Source of the DNA: Rhizomys pruinosus
Taxonomy: Eukaryota; Chordata; Mammalia; Rodentia; Spalacidae
Reading direction: 5' to 3'
Assembly: GCA_009823505.1 (NCBI GenBank)
Contig: VZQC01005070.1
Coordinates: 5,540,887 to 5,604,886 of the forward strand
DNA length: 64,000 nucleotides
Under the pieces are notes generated by a model. That model ran no database searches, was not told the origin of the DNA, and worked only from the letters and a program-made list of their open reading frames with translations. A program made the translations under genes and the position numbers. Positions 35,391-46,400 of the stretch are shown piece by piece; within the stretch, counting starts at the first letter, position 1, and each line of letters starts with the position of its first letter.

Positions 35391-37408
35391 AACCTAATTA
35401 ATATAAGACAATCTTTATATACTGATTATTTTAGTCGAACAATATTGAATTACTGAAACATAGCATTTTACTCTTATATAGTTGATAACAAAAAATCTTC
35501 TTTGGTTAAAGAAGAATCAAAGGGAGGTTGATAGTAGAGCTATGCAAATAACCTTTTAGTATTTGTTATTTGGGAAAATTAATAAGAATAGAAGTTTGCT
35601 CTATGATTTCTCATTGGGTTTTAACACTATTTATTTTCTGCTCCTGAATTTTCAAGTGAAATTATAACTAGCTTTTAATTGAAATAAGGCTTTAATAAGA
35701 ATTGAATATTAAGCACTACTCCCAATCATAAGAACAAGATAAGCACGCTTAAGGAAAAACAACAGCTGATCCGACTGCTGATGAAATTATATTTCAGAAA
35801 TGTTTTAATTATTTTTGTGATAATGAAAGACGGTCAATCAAATCAGGAACTGTCAAAAACCCAACAGCACTGAAATTGAGGGAGGTTTTTTGTTTGTTTG
35901 TTTGTTTGTTTGAATGAAAACATTTCACTTTTCAGTTCAAATTTAGGAACGAAAATGTATTAGTGCTTTTATTCTTTTATACATGAACAGTGTCATTTTA
36001 AACATCAAGTGCCTGTGACAAAACGCAATGTCCACATAACCTGTTCAACTCCCTGCACTACTATTAAAGTGATGAGCTGCGTTCTTTTAAATCCAGATAT
36101 CTCCGTGAAAAATCCTTCTTTCCCTGACAAAGACAAAAGGTTAGATCAGATACACAACATTACAGGAGCATTATCTCATCAAGCTGCTGGAATACATTAA
36201 TTCGAGAAACTTCCTCAGTTAAAATTTTAAGGATGGTTGAAGGAAAATCTCTAGACCTGCTATTTATACCGCTCTCACCACGTGGAAAAAAATAAGAATA
36301 ATAAATCTTGGTGACTATTCTGAAGTATTCTGGAAGGAATCCAATTTAATTAGGAAAAAAACACTGCTAACTTGGGGGCTGGAAACAGGGCTATGAAACA
36401 AGTATAAACCATTATAAAATCCAGTTTCTGATTAATAAGGGATGAATTCTCTCCTGACAGATATGCACTGTTGGTTATTTATCGAAGTTTCCTAGTTTAT
36501 GGTCTATATGGCATTTCCTTCACTTTTAAGGAGGAATTGTAGAACTCTTTCCTTGTTTACATCGATGTTCATTTTCCTCTTACGATAAATAACATTGAAG
36601 CTAGGAATGTTTCTGCTTGAGCTGTGTTCACATGCAAATATTGGACATTGACCTCCATCTTTCTCTTAGATCAGTGTTTAGCCAGAAAGATCCAGAACGA
36701 TTAATACAGTTTGACACAGTGATGCCCTGTGGAACAGGGAGAAAAATTCAACATGGAAGGATATGTTAGGGACCAGAGATGTTATGACTCTTTATGAGCA
36801 GATCTGATGTGTGCAAGATTATCTAAATGTAAACTCAGGTTTGAATGCAAAATTAAAACACTAAGTTTTAGCTATGGCAGAAGTCTGTTATAAGGTGTAT
36901 GCCTCAAGGATTTGTTCAGGCTTAGCTGACTGTAGAAACGGAAATCAGATTTGATCTTTGTATATTTAGATGCAAGCATTGAGCATTAGACTATACAGAA
37001 ACACAAATGCGGCCCTTAAATTTCTCCAACATTAGCATCGGCTATTATTCTCTACATTAAATTATTTATTTTCAAGAAATAAATAAGCATCATTACACAA
37101 TGGCAATTCAAAGAATAGAAAGTATTGTTATAGGAGAGATACATAAAACTAAACATGCATGAACTTTGGGAGAAGTGTACCTGGAGAATCCCTGGTGAAG
37201 CAGGTGTCATTAACCTCTCAAAGAGTGAGTGTGACCACAAATACTAGCAGAGACTGTAAGGTGTAGAAAGTCACCGAGAAAGAAAAGGCACCATTGAAAA
37301 CCTGGGATAACTTCAAAAAGTCTAGAACTTACTTCTTACTTTATTTTAGTAGTTTATTTGAATATCGCATGTTTTTCAGACATACTTATATGGCCAACAG
37401 CAAACTAG

Positions 37409-37410
<2 letters not shown>
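35391..37410. other. Repeat-poor unique sequence, 2 kb
   Basis: No interspersed repeat recognised. A (TTTG)n run lies at 35,888-35,911. The stretch 35,690-36,340 has balanced composition and homeobox-type AT motifs and would be worth a conservation check. No gene is supported. Confidence 0.5.

Positions 37411-37448
<38 letters not shown>
37411..37448. repeat. Poly-T tract, 38 bp
   Basis: An uninterrupted T run at the left edge of a region with suspicious indels. Confidence 0.95.
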
Positions 37449-37452
<4 letters not shown>

Positions 37453-37518
37453 AATTTACATGAATTTATTTTCTCAATAACGCACTCTAACATACCTGGA
37501 TAAAATACCAAAACCCTT

Positions 37519-37740
37519 GGGACTGAACGATGGCTTCAGCTGTTCAAGAGCGGCTGACTGACTCGTTACGAGGACCTGGGTTCGTTCCCAGCACTCACTG
37601 GTGGCTAAGACAACTGCTTAATTCCTAGTGTAAAGATGATTCCTTTCTGGCCTCCTGCGCTATTGTGAACAGTGGGTTGCACCAACCATACATGAGAGAT
37701 ACATCTACCACATAAAAATAATAAAATTTTTTTTTTTTTT
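37519..37740 (+). mobile_element. B3-like SINE, indel-rich
   Basis: GGGACTGAACGATGGCTTCAGCTGTTCAAGAGC..GACCTGGGTTCGTTCCCAGCACTCAC..ATAAAAATAATAAAA. The order of family words is kept, but small insertions and losses are scattered throughout. Confidence 0.75.
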
Positions 37741-37759
37741 GTTAATTAAATTTGTTCGT

Positions 37760-37979
37760 TTTAGAAATTTTCTTTTGATTTACCTGTATGTTTGAACCAT
37801 GCTCCGCTTGTGTAGGTAAACACTGCCAATAACCTGTACCATGGAGGGCCAACGATGGCGTCAGATCCTCCCTGGAACTGGAGTTAAGGCAGTGCGGTGG
37901 AAGCACTGACTTGGGACTAGGGGTCCTGCCACTAGAAGCCAGTGTTCTTAACCACCTGAGCCAACCTCTTTCAGCCCCA
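37760..37979 (-). mobile_element. B3-like SINE, indel-rich
   Basis: Minus strand: CTGGAACTGGAGTTAAGGCAG, GCACTGACTTGGGACTAGGGGTCCTGCC, CAGTGTTCTTAACCACCTGAGCCAACCTC and TCAGCCCC. It is disturbed by many 1-3 base indels. Confidence 0.75.
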
Positions 37980-38069
37980 GGGTTGAGGTTCTTGGTTAAA
38001 TGAGAATGATTTATACCTGTGAAGTAATCTAAGTGCAGAATTCCACATAGAAAAGAATTTTTGTGAGGG

Positions 38070-38312
38070 GGCTGGAGAAATAGGCCTAAGCCGTTTGAGT
38101 AGCGCTTCACGTCATTGCAAGGGACTCCGGTTCATCCCCAGGCACCGCCCAAGGCGCTGAGAACCGTCTGAAATCCAATTCAGGCAGACTTCCAGTTCCA
38201 GGGGAATCCGGCACGACACCTCTTCTGACCCGCTGCATTGCACGACACTGGTGCACAGCCTACATGCGAAACGTACACATTGCATACATATACAGAAATA
38301 ATAAAAAAAAAT
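38070..38312 (+). mobile_element. Young-family SINE, indel-rich
   Basis: Head GGGGCTGGAGAAATAGGCCTAAGCCG and the duplicated CCAATTCAGGCAGACTTCCAGTTCCAGGGG region mark the young family. Compared with siblings it has about a dozen tiny indels while many CpG words survive. Confidence 0.85.
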
Positions 38313-38589
38313 GAAAAGTGTTGTGAAAAATCTTAAATAACTTCAAAATTATGAAGTGAAGGGCTGCCCTTACAACTCCTTTCACCATGTACAGCTACAT
38401 GAGAAAGAGATATCTATCAGTCATAAAACCAGCCTTCATCAGCCCCCAAATGTGTAACTGTGTCATTCTTAAACTTCTTACCTACAGAGCTAGGAGACAT
38501 CATTTTCTGATTTTACTTCGGTCTATAACATTTTACGCTAATATTTATTTTTCTTTTGAACACAACTATGACTTTTATTTGTTCATTTA

Positions 38590-38710
38590 TTTATTTTCTT
38601 GTCTATTTGTGTTTACAGGAATCAATTCTCTTCCTGTACCATGTGGGTCTAGGTCATCCAACCTGGGTCATCAGGCTAGGTGGAAAGTGCCTTAACCCAC
38701 CAAGCATCAG
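38590..38710 (-). mobile_element. Tentative SINE remnant
   Basis: ACCATGTGGGTCTAGGTCATCCAACCTGGGTCATCAGGCTAGG..CTTAACCCACCAAGC resembles a degraded minus-strand B2/B3 head. Confidence 0.45.
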
Positions 38711-39026
38711 TCTGGACCAAGATTTTTCTATTTGTTACTTATTTTCTGTTTGTGGTTTAGTTGAAATAATACAAGCAAATCCTAGTCATTAAATCATTAC
38801 TTTCCCTCCATAAAACTATGAAAGGTATCTCTTAAAATGCAAATGTTTTTATAGATGTGGTATTGATATGAAAAACAATAATTCTTAAATCTTTATGTTA
38901 TTTAGTCTATGCTCAATATTGGACTGTGTGAAAAAGGAAAATCTTAACACTATTTAAAAGACACAAACAGCACTAAATGCCACAAAGTACTACAGGTATA
39001 TATCTAAGAAATTGTATTGCTAGGTG

Positions 39027-39193
39027 TTTTTTTTTTTTTTTTTTTTTTTGTCTTATTCGAGACAGGGTCTCCCTGTAGCTCCAGCTGTCCTGGAACTCAC
39101 TCTGTAGACCAGGCTGGCCTTGAACTCTCAAAGATCCACCTGCTTCTGCCTCCCAAGTGCTAGGATTAAAGGCGTGCGCCACCATGGCCGGCA
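39027..39193 (-). mobile_element. B1 SINE, full length
   Basis: Poly-T 39,027-39,049, then GAGACAGGGTCTCCCTGTAGC..GGATTAAAGGCGTGCGCCACCATGGCCGGC. It retains several CpGs, so it is fairly young. The right flank carries a 12-bp tandem (ATCTAGGACTAG twice). Confidence 0.92.
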
Positions 39194-39384
39194 ATCTAGG
39201 ACTAGATCTAGGACTAGCTTTAAATTATGCTGTATTCTCAGCATAAAGCGGTTGTCACATGATGAGGTAATGTAATACGTGTAGCATCTGACACTACTGA
39301 GATAAAAAAGAAACAGGTAAAATAAGGAAAAGCTGAAATACTTTTATTGGTGAATTTGCCTATCCAACTTCTAAATTATTTTTG

Positions 39385-39590
39385 AATGTTGCTTATGTAT
39401 GTGCGTATTCTTTATGTATGATTATGTATACATGTGTGAGGGTGTCCATAGAGGTTAGAAGATGACATCAGATCACGTGGGGTTGGAGATACCTGCAGCT
39501 GTGAATAGGGATTGAGTGCTAGAAGCTGGGGGTGCCAGATGCTGGGAACCAAACTCTGATCCTCTGGAAAAGCAATAAGTCCTGCCCATA
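39385..39590 (-). mobile_element. B3-type SINE, old
   Basis: TAGAGGTTAGAAGATGACATCAGATC, GCTGGGAACCAAACTCTGATCCTCTGGAAAAGCAATAAG; the head is lost. Confidence 0.75.
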
Positions 39591-39824
39591 TGTCGATTTT
39601 TTTGCAAGGTAAAATTTCTGATGAAATGATGTAATTTTGTTTTCTGAAGCTCACAAAACTGAAACTTATACAAAGGTGATAAATGATGCATTAATCATGC
39701 TTCCGCATCACTTTGACTATGTTCCTAAAAAAAAAACACTTCAAGTAAAGCAGCATTTCTTCTGGTTCATGGTTTCATACAATTTAGACCATCTTTGTGT
39801 CAAGATATATATGGCAAGGCACAG

Positions 39825-40035
39825 GAGTTCGTATCATGGTGGACAAGAAGAGAGGAGAGGGAGAAGAGTGACAGGGAGAGACAGGGGGAAGAGAGATAGG
39901 AAGCCTTTGCTTAAAGGCTTGTCCCCCATAACCAATACATCCAGCTAAAGTTTCCCTAACCTCCCCCAGAGAACTCTAACAATGGAGAACCAAGCACTAA
40001 CATGTAGAGGATATTTCATCTTCACACCATAACAC
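39825..40035 (+). mobile_element. Rodent medium-reiterated repeat, fragment
   Basis: ATCATGGTGGACAAGAAGAGAGGAG..AGGCTTGTCCCCCATAACC..TTTCCCTAACCTCCCCCAGAG..ATTTCATCTTCACACCATAACAC shares word order with the repeat at 33,075-33,412. Confidence 0.6.
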
Positions 40036-40277
40036 ACAGCCACAGTACATGCTGCTTTTTGAACTTTTGATAATCCATGAGAGCAGTAAGAAAGCAAAGA
40101 TTAAAAATAAGACGCTAGTATGCGACATGGAAAAACAACACAATGTAGAAAAAGACTTCCAGTGGAATCCATCTTGATTTGTATTCCAACTCCTGTACAA
40201 GATATTTCTTAGAATTAAATAGTAACAGAACAAATGTATCAGTAAAAATATTGAACTCCTATAAAATTTTATGTGTG

Positions 40278-40490
40278 GGGACTGGAGAGTTGGCTCAGAG
40301 TTTAAAAGCACTGACTGCTCTTGCAGAGGACCTGGCTTTGGTTCCCAGTCCATAGTTCAAGTTCCAGGGGATTCAACACCCTCTTCTGACATCCCCGGGC
40401 ACTGCAGGTCACAGGTGCACTTACTTATACACATTCAGGCAATACACTCATACTCATAAAATAAAAATAATAAAATATATTAAAAAATAA
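40278..40490 (+). mobile_element. B3-type SINE
   Basis: GGGACTGGAGAGTTGGCTCAGAG..CTGACTGCTCTTGCAGAGGACCTGG..AAGTTCCAGGGGATTCAACACCCTCTTCTGAC..CATAAAATAAAAATAATAAAATAT. Single, unduplicated CCAGTTCC-type unit. Confidence 0.88.
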
Positions 40491-41029
40491 AAAAATGTGT
40501 CAAATGCCAACTAAGTTTATTTCATGAATCTCTCCTTTAAGTTGCACAAGTATCACATCAGAAGATATTACTACATCTTTACAGGAGGAAACCTTAGGAT
40601 GCAGGGGTTATATAAAGTGCATTTTCAAAATCAGCAGAAGTAGCCCAGAATTATATTATATAAGCTGATCCCACTCCACACTTTTATTTTTATATGTTAT
40701 GGTTATTTTTATCTGAATAATTAACTTATCTGTTTATCAATAATAAAGTTATGGTTCAAACTTCAAAAAGCATAGTGAACATGTTCCCTAGAAAGTCTTT
40801 CTTCTGCTTCTAATTTTCTTCTTTCTTCTGTTTTTCTGTATTATTTATATTTCTAGAGACTTAGGTAACCCCAAGTCAGACAGCTATGCATATGTGTATA
40901 GGTACATATTGTTTGCCTTTAATATTCCAGAACACAATCATCATTCAATCCTTCTTCCTAAACAACCATTAATGTGCACTTGCATGTCAGCACATTGCTT
41001 CCAAATATGTATTTACATGTCCAAGTGTG

Positions 41030-41332
41030 TGGTTTATGTCTGTGGATGTATATGCATGTGAGGGTGGCAGTGTGTGTGAGACCATGCATGTTAGCAGTGA
41101 CTGAGTAGGATAATAGGTATTTTGTGCTATCACTGTCCAAATTATTTCTTTGAGATAGGAGTCTCTCTGGGAACATGCAGCTAGACTGGAAGCCAGCAAG
41201 TCCCAGAGTTCCTCCTGTTCTTAGTCGCCTAAGAGGTTACAGGCATATGAATGGCCATATCATTTTATGTAGGTGCTGGTCATGCTCGATAAATGCTTTC
41301 ACTTGCTGAGCCACCTCTTCAGCCTGCCTTTC
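41030..41332 (-). mobile_element. B4-type composite SINE
   Basis: TTTGAGATAGGAGTCTCTC, CTAGACTGGAAGCCAGCAAGTCCCAGAGTTCCTCCTGTTC and TACAGGCATATG, then GTAGGTGCTGG and CTTGCTGAGCCACCTCTTCAGCC: a B1-derived part joined to a tRNA-derived head, minus strand. Confidence 0.68.
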
Positions 41333-41336
41333 TACT

Positions 41337-42170
41337 TTTTCTACTTTTTATAACTAAGTATTTTTCAAGGAAATATATGTGCTATAATTTATCTAGTCAA
41401 CCTCAACATGATAGAAGTTTGTCAGGAGTTTTGTTTTGTTTTGTCTTGTTTTTAGCAATGCTGTATATTCTGAATTGAGATACACCTCCATCAAATTGCA
41501 TCCATGACTGTGATAGCAGATATAAACATCCTCTGTGTTTGTCAGTTCTGAGATGTGGAATCATCTGATGCAGTAGCAGTAACTTTCACTTGTAACAGGA
41601 TGACTGCATTGATGGCTGCAAACAATGTCTTCTCAGGTTTAAGTCCACTGTAGAGTCTTCCCTCACTGAACCTGAGTTGAATACATAAACCACTCTGGGA
41701 AATTGTGCAATAAAAAGTTTTATGTCTGCAGCAGCTTTATAAAGTACTTACATATCTAAACTCCTTTTGAGCACATAGATAATTTCTGGGTTAAGCCGCT
41801 AGAAAAGCAGAAACTATGTGGATCAGTGCTTAGTCATTTTATCATGCCCCACTCTGTATTAGCCAGCTCTTGGCTGACAGACCAGGTAACAAGAAAGACA
41901 CAAGAAAGACCAAGTTTCCAGTCCATTAAGGGAGCAGACAACACAAAAATGACTTAAATAAGGGCTTTAAATAAGGGCTACTATGGTTTGGGTAATTACT
42001 AAGAAAGAGCTAATTGATAGAGTGCTCCCAGACTGGCATATTATTTATTCCAAGTTTCAGTCAGATAAACCATGCTGGTTGCTTCTAGTTCATACTTAAT
42101 TCTTGCACTGTTTGAATTATGTGGGAAATGAGGGAAATGCATATTTCTTTTGTTTTCAATACTGTAATCT
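41337..42170. other. Unique sequence
   Basis: Nothing recognised apart from a (TTTTG)n patch at 41,431-41,453. Confidence 0.5.
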
Positions 42171-42171
42171 C

Positions 42172-42434
42172 TGGGCCTAGAGAGCTGGGTCAATAGGTAA
42201 AGTGCTTGCTCTAAAAGCACGAGGATATCAGTATAAACATCTCCATCACTGACACAAAAAGCCAGGCCTGCTTATGTCTGCCTCCTGCATAAGCAATAAA
42301 AGACAAACAGATCCCAGGGCTTCGGTGGGCAGCTAATCCAGCCTGTCCAGAAGCTCCAAGATTAGCAAGACACCTTGTCTCCAAAATGAGGTAGAGAGCA
42401 AGAGAGGCTGACACCCAATTTAGAACTCTGACCT
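42172..42434 (+). mobile_element. B4-type composite SINE
   Basis: GGGCCTAGAGAGCTGGGTCAATAGGTAAAGTGCTTGCTCTAAAAGCACGAGGA (tRNA/ID-type head) followed by B1-like ACAGATCCCAGGGCTTCGGTGGGCAGCTAATCCAGCCTG..CACCTTGTCTCC. Confidence 0.7.
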
Positions 42435-42489
42435 ACACACACACACACACACACACACATTATTGAAAAACAAGTGTGTGTGTGTGTGT
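42435..42489. repeat. (CA)n and (TG)n facing arms
   Basis: CA run 42,435-42,461 and TG run 42,473-42,489, separated by about 11 bp. The two can base-pair as a hairpin. Confidence 0.9.
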
Positions 42490-42746
42490 AATAGAGTTGG
42501 TGATATTTAGTTATCAGGTGATACCCGAGATAAAAGCAGGAGATTTGGAGAAATATTTGTGAATTCTTTACAGTTAAATGATTCTAGAGGTCTGAATCTG
42601 AAAGAGAGGGTCAAAGGATACTCTAGACCCGAGGAAATGAAAGCAAAGGATGAAACATTTGGATGCAACTGAAGACATCCTTTGTAATGCTTGTTCTTAA
42701 CCATTGAAATCATGTTTTCTGTGAAGACTAAAAAAATACCAAAAAT

Positions 42747-42793
42747 ACACACACACATACACACACACACACACATACACACACACACATACA
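42747..42793. repeat. (CA)n with CATA interruptions
   Basis: CA-rich run followed by an (ACATC)n-like stretch that leads into the retrocopy's target site. Confidence 0.9.
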
Positions 42794-42827
42794 GACATCA
42801 CATCACATCACATGACATCACATTTTG

Positions 42828-43344
42828 GTTTTTTTTTGATAGAAAAATTCTTTAATTAAAACAAGTTTACACATTGACACTTATGACTTAACGAGAATAA
42901 ATTCTGTCCAAGTTTAAAATTAAGGACAAAACAGATGACTGGTGTATATATAATGTACAGTTTCCTCAAAACAGTAGTTTCATTATAAAATCTCTCAAAA
43001 GCAAAAATCCAATTATGAAGTGATTTTACATATAAACAAAATAGTTGTCGAAGCAGTCAGAGCATATATAATCATGTCACACATGAACACTGGCATTAAG
43101 TCACTTTCCCATAAAAGTTCAAAATAACAATGAATCTTTCTTCCTATTGAAAACCACCAACTGATCTGATACTAAGACCATCTTTAAAATTTTGTGTTAA
43201 CATTGTTTATCTCTTTAAATTTTGTGTTAACATTGTTTCACTCTGACAGCCTCTACAGACTATTCAGTTACCACCTTAGAGCAATTCTTTTTAAATACAA
43301 ATTCCATTTTACTATGGCCATGTTTTCAAATAGGTTACTTTCCC
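42828..43344 (-). pseudogene. Processed retrocopy of an unidentified 3' UTR
   Basis: A 517-bp insertion flanked by a perfect 13-bp TSD, ACATCACATTTTG, at 42,815-42,827 and 43,345-43,357. The plus strand starts with G and nine Ts. In the sense (minus) direction a polyadenylation signal variant ATTAAA lies about 17 nt upstream of the poly-A. I found no sustained open frame, and the AU-rich character fits a 3' UTR truncated at its 5' end. The parent gene is not recognised. Confidence 0.85.
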
Positions 43345-43584
43345 ACATCACATTTTGAAACAGTACAAAGACCCTTCTTCCATACACAGGCAAATCCCAG
43401 ATCAACAATCTGCCCCTAGTACCAATGCCTTTAGAGGAAATAATTTCTGACTGGAATTCTTTGTTGGTATCCAGTTTGAATACTATATATCAATATAGAA
43501 GCACCATTTTCAAGAGCTATAAAAACCCATGCAAACTAGCTTTAGCAAGAAGGAAAATATCTCTTTTTAAAAAATATTCATTCA

Positions 43585-43838
43585 TGGGGCTGGAGAGATG
43601 GCCTAGCGGTTTAAGAGCGCCGACTGCTCTTACAGAGGACCCGGGTTCGATCCCCAGCACCCACATGGCGGCTGAGAACCGTCTGAAGCTCCAATTCCAG
43701 GAGAACTCCAGTTCCAGGGGAATCCGAGACCCTCTTCTGACCTCCGCGGCATTGCACGACACGGGTGCACAGACTTGCATGCAGACAGTACATTCATACA
43801 CATACAAAAATAAATAAAATTAATAAAAAAAATTAAAA
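43585..43838 (+). mobile_element. Young B3/B2-like SINE (duplication subfamily)
   Basis: GGGGCTGGAGAGATGGCCTAGCGGTTTAAGAGCGCCG, intact box B GGTTCGATCCC, the 17-bp duplication, and a long ATAAATAAAATTAATAAAAAAAATT tail. The flanking repeat is imperfect (AATATTCATTCAT / AATTAATTCATTG). Confidence 0.93.
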
Positions 43839-43857
43839 AAAATTAATTCATTGCTCC

Positions 43858-44335
43858 TTAGAGTTCTGTCTTAGGTTCCTGAGATTTTAAGTAGACTGTT
43901 TTATTTCTTCACTCATAACTTTTCACTCAATGCTTAAAGTGTCATCAGAAAGTGACGGATGCTGTTCCCAGAATGATATTAAATAACAATGACAAGATGA
44001 CCTCTGTGAATCTCTTCAAGAGAAATACAAAAGGTCCGCTTTCAATATTGAAAAAGAAGTTGACTTCAGTTTCAGAACGGGTTGTAAAGGACTGGATTTT
44101 GACTAATATTTTTCCAGAATTCTTCTCCAAAACAAGATGTGTTCTTTGTGTACATGTATGTTTATACACATGCATGACTGTGCAATTCTAAGATGTTGAA
44201 GGATGACATCATCTCATTCCTTCGTACATAATTGACATGATCAGCTAAACACTCTACTATTAAACACTGAAAACTAGTGTCACTATGAAAATACAGGGCA
44301 TTAATTCTTGCTGACATTTATATGTGAACCCTGGG
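43858..44335. other. Unique sequence
   Basis: Nothing recognised. Confidence 0.5.
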
Positions 44336-44460
44336 TACTACCAGCAGTGCACATCCCATTCATTTCTCATAACAGATTATGAGATAAATACAACTAGTAT
44401 CCCTTTTTGAAGAAGAAACTATGCCCTGTTCAATATTAAATACAGCTGGTAAGAAAGAAT
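44335..44460 (-). mobile_element. MIR remnant
   Basis: ATTTCTCATAACAGATTATGAGATAAATACAACTAGTATCCCTTTTTGAAGAAGAAACTATG..ACAGCTGGTAAGAAAG follows the reverse-complement MIR core. Confidence 0.6.
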
Positions 44461-45450
44461 GTGTCAACAACTTTAAGCTCATTTTTGAAAAGGTTTTATG
44501 AGAAGGACCTTTCTTAAATTACAGCTGCTTCTTTGGCAAACTGTGGTAAGAAGATCTCAAGTTAGAGTTGTGATAAAATATAAACTCATGCATCCCCAAA
44601 GTCTAGGCAAGGAAGGACAGCTGTGGTACTTGATACTGTGGTACTTGATACAGACATGGACTTTATACCAGTTAGACATACCTGTTTTGTGACTGACAAT
44701 CATTTACTCCATACGGGGAGACACAGGACTAAGTGCGGATTCTGGGTTACCTATAGTCACTGTTCTAATTGACTTTATACTGTTGTATTGCTGCCATTCA
44801 ACATTTTGTGCTGAATACAGCAGGTGCTTAAACTTTGAATCTTAGACCTTGGAATGAAAATTTACACAACATGATAATTAGGACATGTGGGATTAATACT
44901 TGTAAGATGAATAACCTAAACATACGTCTGCTTCAAATTTCTTAGAAGGAAATGCAGTGGTATTAATTTATACAATAAACAGTTTCCCGAGAATCACCTC
45001 ACACGAACCCATCATTTTTATATTGATTACTCAGAGCTCTTAGTCTTCGTTTTGAATTGATCTTCAGTTGGTTCAATCTTCCTTTAATTGAAATTCTCTG
45101 CTGCTTCATCTTCTAATTTACCTTCCCTCATCTCAAGTAGCTTACTAGCTAGAATTCCAGTACTAAAATTTATACTCTCATATGTGATTATGTGTGTGTG
45201 TTATAAGAGAAAACAAATCACCACTTCTTTTTCCAGATAGAAGTATTGCAAATTTTTAATATACGTTTTTTGAAAGCTGGAGATGAAATTCTCTTTCCAC
45301 AGTAGTATTTAAGGTAAAAGTTTATTAAGGAAGAATCTCCATAACACGTTAATTTACACTGGAGAAATTATGAATCACCGTTTCTGTTTTGTGACTTTTT
45401 GATACATAATTTTATTACATTTGTTTGTTTATGTGTGTGAAAAGTTTTAA
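44461..45450. other. Unique sequence
   Basis: Contains a 15-bp tandem duplication, TGTGGTACTTGATAC twice, at 44,622-44,651. No gene recognised. Confidence 0.5.
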
Positions 45451-45454
45451 AGTG

Positions 45455-45545
45455 CAACCACACTGGCCTTGAACTCATGATCTTTCTGCCTCTACCTCTT
45501 CAGCAGATCATCCTGGAACAGGCTACTACAACTGGCAGCACTTCT
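45455..45545 (-). mobile_element. SINE fragment (B1-like)
   Basis: CACACTGGCCTTGAACTCATGATCTTTCTGCCTCTACCTC..AGGCTACTACAACTGGC resembles a truncated minus-strand B1. Confidence 0.55.
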
Positions 45546-45547
45546 TT

Positions 45548-46135
45548 TAAAAAATATTTTTATTGATTCTTTGAGAGTTTCATACACTGGTTTTGATCAT
45601 ATTCAGGCCCTTCTGCCATTATATACAACCTCTCTTACTTTCCCCAACTTCGTTTCATTATTTTCTTAAGGCCTAACAAGTCTAATTAGTGTCCGAAATG
45701 CACTTGTATGTGGGGACACTTCCTGGAGCTTGGTCATCTTACCTACCAATATCACACTCTTAATGGAAACTGGGTCTCCCACTTCCAGCAGTTATCATTT
45801 ACCAATAGTGCCTCAGCCATGTTTGGGACTTCTTGCACACTTCCCTGATCCATGCCATGTTTTAGTCTGGCTTGGGTGTACTCAGGTAAGTGTGCACATG
45901 TTTTCACCAGTGTTGCAGATTCATGTTTGCAACTATGCTGGTGTGTCTGGACCAACAGGTTTTCTGTGTGTGTATTCATCCACTACCTCCAGCTCTTAAA
46001 ATCTTTCTATCCCTCTTTTCCAATGATCGCTGAGGCATGGGAAGAGAGGGTGTGATATAAATCTCCCATTTAATGCTGAGAACCCTATACACTATCTTAT
46101 TGTCTGCATGATTACCAGTTGTGGTTCTTACCATT
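45548..46135 (-). mobile_element. L1 3' UTR, old rodent subfamily
   Basis: TTTTATTGATTCTTTGAGAGTTTCATACACTGGTTTTGATCATATTC at the 3' end, then CACTTCCTGGAGCTTGGTC..CCAGCAGTTATCATTTACCAATAGTGCCTCAGCC..CCACTACCTCCAGCTCTTA..GGTGTGATATAAATCTCCCATTTA. I recognise this as a common antisense rodent L1 3' UTR; it is heavily diverged. Confidence 0.8.
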
Positions 46136-46261
46136 GCTCTTCAATGATGAATTTTATTTAAATGCAATTAATGGGCACACAGTTTTATTTAGCATCTTTT
46201 ATACATGGAAAGTTTTCTCACAGTGAATTAACTTTTGATTCTACAAAAAGGATAAAAGGTA

Positions 46262-46400
46262 TGACTTTGGAGTCAGGTTGACCTTGAGTCAAACTCAAGG
46301 TCAGTATTCTCTATATTTGTAGCTTTGAACAGATAAATAAAACTATTGGCCATGATTCTTAATGAAGTATTTGGGTAACAAGAGTAACTCTTGTTTTTTG
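46262..46400 (+). mobile_element. MIR remnant containing a palindrome
   Basis: GACTTTGGAGTCAGGTTGACCTTGAGTCAAA..TAGCTTTGAACAG follows the MIR 5' and core order. The copy includes the inverted repeat at 46,279-46,303. Confidence 0.6.
46279..46303. promoter_or_regulatory. Perfect inverted repeat of nuclear-receptor-type sites
   Basis: TGACCTTGAGT-CAA-ACTCAAGGTCA: 11-bp arms with a 3-bp loop. Each arm contains TCAAGGTCA/TGACCTTGA, the extended half-site bound by ERR and NR5A (SF-1/LRH-1) receptors. Function is inferred from the motif only. Confidence 0.4.
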
